Shown here in pieces: positions 60,686 through 64,000 of a stretch of 64,000 nt of DNA (position 1 is the first letter of the stretch; each line of letters opens with the position of its first letter). The notes under the pieces are model-generated. The model was not told the DNA's origin. It did not search any database and saw nothing but the letters and a program-made list of their open reading frames with translations. Made by a program: the position numbers and the translations under genes. This DNA is from Bradyrhizobium sp. Ghvi (GTDB taxonomy: Bacteria > Pseudomonadota > Alphaproteobacteria > Rhizobiales > Xanthobacteraceae). The stretch is from assembly GCF_900115265.1 (NCBI RefSeq), contig NZ_FOVU01000001.1, forward strand, positions 276,001 to 340,000. The letters run 5' to 3'.

Positions 60686-60819
60686 GGCTGGTTCCTGGCT
60701 TACGTCTTCGCATGCCCCCAATGTGATCTCGGCCTGAATCTAGGCTTGGAAATAGTTGCGATCCACCCGGTTTCCGGGAATCTTGCACAGGAGTTCCGTG
60801 CACCTTCGGCGAGCCCAGA

Positions 60820-61636
60820 ATGCAAAGTCTCCACGTCAATGGTTACGACATGCCCTACCTCGACGTGGGCGCGAACAGAGGCGGCCCGCCGCTGGTCTGC
60901 GTGCATGGCTCGCTATCCGACTTTCGCGTCTGGGGTTGCGTACTCGGCCCGCTGACGCAGCGGCATCGTGATCGCTCCCAGCTTGAGGCACTTCTTCCCC
61001 GCAAAATGGGACGGCGTCGGCGACACCTATTCGATCGCGCAGCATGTCAGTCACGTCATCGCCTTCATCGAGACGCTCGACCTTGGCCCGGTCGATCTGA
61101 TGGGCCATTCCCGCGGCGGACATATCTGCTTCCGCGTGGCGCAACAGCGACCCGACCTGCTGCGCCGGCTCGTTTTGGCCGAGCCCGGCGGCGAGCTCGA
61201 TGCGAGCCTCGATCCGGATTATGTCGGCGGCCCCTCGCCGCTCTTGGCGCGGTTCACGGCCTCGGCCGCGAAGATCGCCGCCGGGGATGTCGACGGCGGG
61301 CTCGCCGTTTTCGTCGACACGCTGGAAGGCGCCGGCACCTGGCCGCGGCTGCCGGCGATGGTGAAGCAGAACCTGCGCGACAATGCGTACACCCTGATCG
61401 GCCAGGTCCGTGACAACCGCCCGCCGTTCTCGAAGGCGGATGCGGAGTCCATCAAGATGCCGACGCTGTTCATCCTGGGCGCGCGGACCAAGGGCCTGCT
61501 GCCGAAGGTGCTGCATGCGCTCGCCGCGCACGTGCCCTACTCCAAGACGGCGATCATTCCGAACGCGACGCATCCGATGTTCGAGCAGGCGCCGCAGAAA
61601 TATTCCGAAGTGGTTCTGGACTTTCTGGCGAGCTGA
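60820..61636 (+). pseudogene. Alpha/beta hydrolase, frameshifted (copy 1 of tandem pair)
   Basis: The 5' part (from ATG 60820) reads MQSLHVNGYDMPYLDVGANRGGPPLVCVHGSLSDFRVW and reaches HRD near 60966; after that the frame is wrong. The correct continuation (IAPSLRHFFPAKWDGVGDTYSIAQH... GHSRGGHIC ... NATHPMFEQAPQKY) is in another frame beginning about 60968. Compared with copy 2 (HRVISVSLRHFF), the DNA CATCGTGATC lacks two nt of the expected CATCGNGTGATC. So either a 2-nt deletion has inactivated the gene or the read is wrong here. Both halves together would make a ~270-aa hydrolase with Ser in GHSRGG and the catalytic His in THP. It ends 2 nt before the start of copy 2. Confidence 0.85.
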
Positions 61637-61638
61637 TC

Positions 61639-62451
61639 ATGCAGAGCTTTCCCGTCAACGGTTACGACATGGCCTATCTCGAGATCGGCGAGGGCCGTCC
61701 GCTGGTCTGCGTGCACGGCACGCTCGGCGATTTCCGCACCTGGTATTCGGTGCTTGGTCCGCTGTCGAAAAACCATCGCGTGATCTCGGTCAGCCTGCGG
61801 CATTTCTTCCCGGAACATTGGGACGCCATCGGCGACGACTACAAGATGGCCCAGCACGTCGCCGACACGATCGCATTCATCGAGCAGGTCGAGCCCGGCC
61901 CGGTCGATCTGATGGGCCATTCGCGCGGCGGGCACATCGCGTTTCGCGTCGCGCAGACGCGGCCTGACCTGCTGCGCAAGCTGGTGCTGGCCGAGCCGGG
62001 CGGCGATCTCGACGCCAGCCTGCCGCTGCCCGAAGGCACGCCCGCCTATCCGCCGCTCGCTGCCAAGACGATACGATCGGTCGAGATGATCCGCGCCGGC
62101 GACATCGAGGGCGCGCTGCAAAACTTCTATGAAGGCATCGAGGGCGACGGCTCGTGGCGGCGGGTGCCGGCTGCCGCCAAGCAGCAACTACGCGACAACA
62201 CGCCCACCTTGCTGGGTCAGATCAACGAGCAGCGCCGGCCCTATACGCTGGCAGATGCCCAGGCGATCAGGACGCCGACGCTGCTGATCGGCGGTGGGGC
62301 GACCACCGGCAGCCTCTCGCTGATGTGGCGCGTGCTGGCCGAGCACATCAAAGGCGCGCAGACGGCGGTGATCCCGAATGCCGGCCATTGGATGTTCGAG
62401 CAGGCGCCGCAGGAGTTCGGCGACGTGGTGAGCAGGTTCTTGGCGGAATAA
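61639..62451 (+). CDS. Alpha/beta hydrolase (copy 2, intact)
   Basis: 270 aa. The nucleophile elbow is GHSRGGH (Ser near residue 95), the oxyanion region reads VCVHGTLGDFRTW, and the catalytic His is in NAGHWMFEQAPQEF. The N-terminus MQSFPVNGYDMAYLEIGEG is shared with the frameshifted copy 1; about half of positions are identical over the whole length. It is an esterase, lactonase or C-C hydrolase of unknown substrate. The pair arose by tandem duplication. No signal peptide. Confidence 0.92.
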   Translation: MQSFPVNGYDMAYLEIGEGRPLVCVHGTLGDFRTWYSVLGPLSKNHRVISVSLRHFFPEHWDAIGDDYKMAQHVADTIAFIEQVEPGPVDLMGHSRGGHIAFRVAQTRPDLLRKLVLAEPGGDLDASLPLPEGTPAYPPLAAKTIRSVEMIRAGDIEGALQNFYEGIEGDGSWRRVPAAAKQQLRDNTPTLLGQINEQRRPYTLADAQAIRTPTLLIGGGATTGSLSLMWRVLAEHIKGAQTAVIPNAGHWMFEQAPQEFGDVVSRFLAE

Positions 62452-62630
62452 CAGCCGGCACCTGCTTCACAACACGAAAACAACCCCATGCACAGTAGAC
62501 GACCTGAAGAGAATCAATAGCTTACACGGCTCGAAAGGTGAGATAGGCTTGGGCGACTTGACGCCCTCGCCCTGACTGCCGGACGATGACCGAGGAGAGA
62601 TTGAGGGCCAAGGTCGCGGCGTAGCTCGCC

Positions 62631-62708
62631 GTCGTTCCGGGACAAGCGAAGCGTGAGCCCGGAAGCTCGAGGTTCCGGGTTCGATGCTTCGCATCCCCCG
62701 GGAAGGAC
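62631..62708. repeat. Diverged palindromic repeat, family A-like
   Basis: GTCGTTCCGGGACAAGCGAA at the left and TTCGCATCCCCCGGGAAGGAC at the right. The arms are weaker than in other A copies and the centre (GGAAGCTCGAGGTTCC) is a small hairpin. It lies between the hydrolase pair and the PhyH-type gene. The rest of the 284-nt gap (62452-62735) shows no gene I can support. Confidence 0.5.
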
Positions 62709-62735
62709 GAGAAAAGCAAGACAGGAGGACGACCC

Positions 62736-63536
62736 ATGAAACTGTCCGAGGCGCAATTGGAGTTCTTCCAGCGCGAAGGCTGGCTGTTCCTGCCCGAACT
62801 GTTTGCCCAGGAGGAGGTCGACCTGCTCGCGCGCGAGGCGGTCGGCATCTACGACGCCAACCGACCGGAAGTCTGGCGCGAGAAGAGCGGCGCGCCGCGC
62901 ACGGCCTTTGCCGCGCATCTCTACAATGAGGCCTTCGGCATTCTCGGCGCGCATCCGCGCATGATCGAGCCGGTCGAGCAGGTGTTCGGCGAGCCCGTCT
63001 ACATGCACCAGTTCAAGATCAACGCGAAATCGGCTTTCACCGGCGACGTCTGGCAGTGGCATCAGGATTACGGCACCTGGAAGCGCGACGACGGCATGCC
63101 GGAGCCGCGCGCGATGAACATTGCGATCTTCCTCGACGAGGTGATGCCGATCAACGGCCCGCTGATGCTGGTGCCGCGCAGCCAGAATGCCGGCGATCTC
63201 GAAGCCTCGCATGATCTCGCCACCACGTCCTATCCGTTGTGGACGCTGAACGAGGATACGGTGACGCGCCTCGTCGAGCAGGGCGGCATTGTCGCGCCGA
63301 CCGGAAAGCCCGGTGGCATGCTGATGTTCCACGGCAACCTCGTGCATGGCTCGGCCGGCAACATCACGCCCTATCCCCGCAAGATCGTGTATCTGACGCT
63401 GAACGCGGTTTCGAACTACATCCGCACACCGACCAGGCCGGACTACATCGCGCATCGCGATTTCACGCCGATCAAGACGGTGGAGGACGATGCACTGCTG
63501 CGGCTGGCCCGTGCGCCAAGACAGGCGGCGGAGTAA
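62736..63536 (+). CDS. Phytanoyl-CoA dioxygenase (PhyH) family protein, EctD-like
   Basis: 266 aa. The iron-binding first pair is in WQWHQDYGTWKRDDGMPEPRAMNIAIFLDEV (His-x-Asp), and the distal histidine in MFHGNLVHGSAGNITPYPRKIVYLTLNAVSNY. A 2-oxoglutarate-binding Arg/Lys (YPRK) follows. The stretch WHQDYGTW...DDGMP...AMNIAIFLDEVMPINGPLMLVP is close to ectoine hydroxylases, but a broader PhyH role is possible because no ectABC genes lie nearby. It is monocistronic, followed by a family A repeat. Confidence 0.85.
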   Translation: MKLSEAQLEFFQREGWLFLPELFAQEEVDLLAREAVGIYDANRPEVWREKSGAPRTAFAAHLYNEAFGILGAHPRMIEPVEQVFGEPVYMHQFKINAKSAFTGDVWQWHQDYGTWKRDDGMPEPRAMNIAIFLDEVMPINGPLMLVPRSQNAGDLEASHDLATTSYPLWTLNEDTVTRLVEQGGIVAPTGKPGGMLMFHGNLVHGSAGNITPYPRKIVYLTLNAVSNYIRTPTRPDYIAHRDFTPIKTVEDDALLRLARAPRQAAE

Positions 63537-63539
63537 ACT

Positions 63540-63642
63540 GTCATTCCGGGGCGCGCGAAGCGCGAGCCCGGAATCCATTTATCCGCGGTCTCTGCGGCCC
63601 GATGAATTCCGGGCTCGCGACTTCGTCGCGCCCCGGAATGAC
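63540..63642. repeat. Intergenic palindromic repeat, family A copy 5
   Basis: GTCATTCCGGGGCGCGCGAA at the left and GCGCCCCGGAATGAC at the right, inner boxes GGAATCCA and TGAATTCC. It lies after the PhyH-type gene and before the final oxidoreductase gene. Confidence 0.8.
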
Positions 63643-63674
63643 GATCTTTGGTTTAGCAACTACGGATCCCGCCC

Positions 63675-64000
63675 ATGAACCTCTTCCGCCTGCTCCAGGC
63701 CCGCGCCGCCGCCGGCACGCCTGTTCGTGTCGCGCTGATCGGAGCCGGCAAATTCGGCTCGATGTTTCTGGCGCAGGTGCCGCACACGCCGGGATTGGAA
63801 GTCCCCATCATCGTCGACATCGACCGCGACCGCGCGCGCGAGGCGTGCCGCACCGTTGGCTGGAGCGCCGAGCGGATCGCGGCCACCGTCTTTACCGACG
63901 ACGGCGCTCGCGCCATTGCGGGCGGCGCGATGGATGTCGTGGTCGAGGCAACGGGCAATCCCGGTGTCGGCATCAAGCATGCACGCGCCGCGATCGCGGC
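63675..64000 (+). CDS. Homoserine-dehydrogenase-like NAD(P)-binding oxidoreductase (5' part)
   Basis: The first ~108 residues of a longer protein that runs off the right edge. A Rossmann motif (VRVALIGAGKFGSMFLAQV) near residue 18 is followed by IIVDIDRDRAREACRTVGW and MDVVVEATGNPGVGIKHARAAIA. This layout matches the predicted homoserine dehydrogenase group that often ends with an SAF domain (COG4091-like), but the diagnostic C-terminal part is outside the window. The protein has no signal peptide. The reaction cannot be stated. Confidence 0.7.
   Translation, partial: MNLFRLLQARAAAGTPVRVALIGAGKFGSMFLAQVPHTPGLEVPIIVDIDRDRAREACRTVGWSAERIAATVFTDDGARAIAGGAMDVVVEATGNPGVGIKHARAAIA

Overview
The window is a gene-dense, GC-rich chromosomal segment of an alphaproteobacterium, most likely Bradyrhizobium or a close relative. 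Evidence for this is the PhyR-NepR-EcfG general stress locus, an ornithine decarboxylase/homospermidine synthase polyamine pathway, a DUF3551 secreted protein, DUF1007/NicO metal genes, many CoA-ligase and acyl-CoA dehydrogenase paralogues, and a high density of intergenic palindromic repeats. I see no rRNA, tRNA, insertion sequence, prophage or CRISPR array. The assignment to genus is inference.

Layout. 1-2 kb: end of gltB, then gltD (glutamate synthase). 2-16 kb: a beta-barrel outer-membrane protein, kdsD (LPS Kdo synthesis), a carboxymuconolactone-decarboxylase-like enzyme divergent from its probable HxlR repressor, an NfeD/SPFH membrane pair, a lipoprotein, an orphan substrate-binding protein, hemH, a MAPEG protein, and an operon of M3 peptidase, two DUF1007 proteins and a NicO Ni/Co transporter. 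16-21 kb: a polyamine block with a long structured leader, ornithine decarboxylase, GNAT, a RidA-like protein and homospermidine synthase. It is followed by an argininosuccinate-lyase-like protein that carries a signal peptide. 22-28.6 kb: a leftward zinc operon (His-rich peptide, znuC, znuB, znuA, CobW GTPase, WD40 protein) with a Zur-type palindrome at its head, and MgtC and a small membrane protein beyond its end. 28.8-33 kb: sodB, GNAT, DUF2147, a DUF3095 cyclase-like protein, a possible ribbon-helix-helix protein and a small ORF.

33-38.6 kb: an ACP/AMP-ligase/SDR mini-operon, a fatty-acyl-CoA synthetase and a TctC-type binding protein. 39-45.9 kb: an orphan RND pump, htpG and hypotheticals. 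46-47.8 kb: phyR divergent from nepR-ecfG. 47.9-60.1 kb: a nitroreductase and then an acyl-CoA catabolism island with three acyl-CoA dehydrogenases, a feruloyl-CoA-synthetase-like ligase, a crotonase, an SDR dehydrogenase, a TetR regulator, a thiolase and another CoA ligase. 60.1-64 kb: ogt, a tandem pair of alpha/beta hydrolases of which the first is frameshifted, a PhyH-type dioxygenase, and the start of a homoserine-dehydrogenase-like oxidoreductase.

How it works together. The 48-60 kb genes could take an aromatic or fatty acid through CoA activation, dehydrogenation, hydration, oxidation and thiolysis. An 18-bp quasi-palindrome lies between tetR and the thiolase gene, upstream of the ACP operon and upstream of the fatty-acyl-CoA synthetase, which suggests one TetR regulon linking two places 20 kb apart. 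The zinc operon combines uptake, chaperoning and His-rich buffering. The ODC leader has the organisation of a polyamine-responsive attenuator. The most interesting leads are the ODC leader with its basic upstream ORF, the shared TetR-type operator, the secreted lyase-like protein, the duplicated acyl-CoA dehydrogenase plus repeat unit, and the paired HxlR operators.
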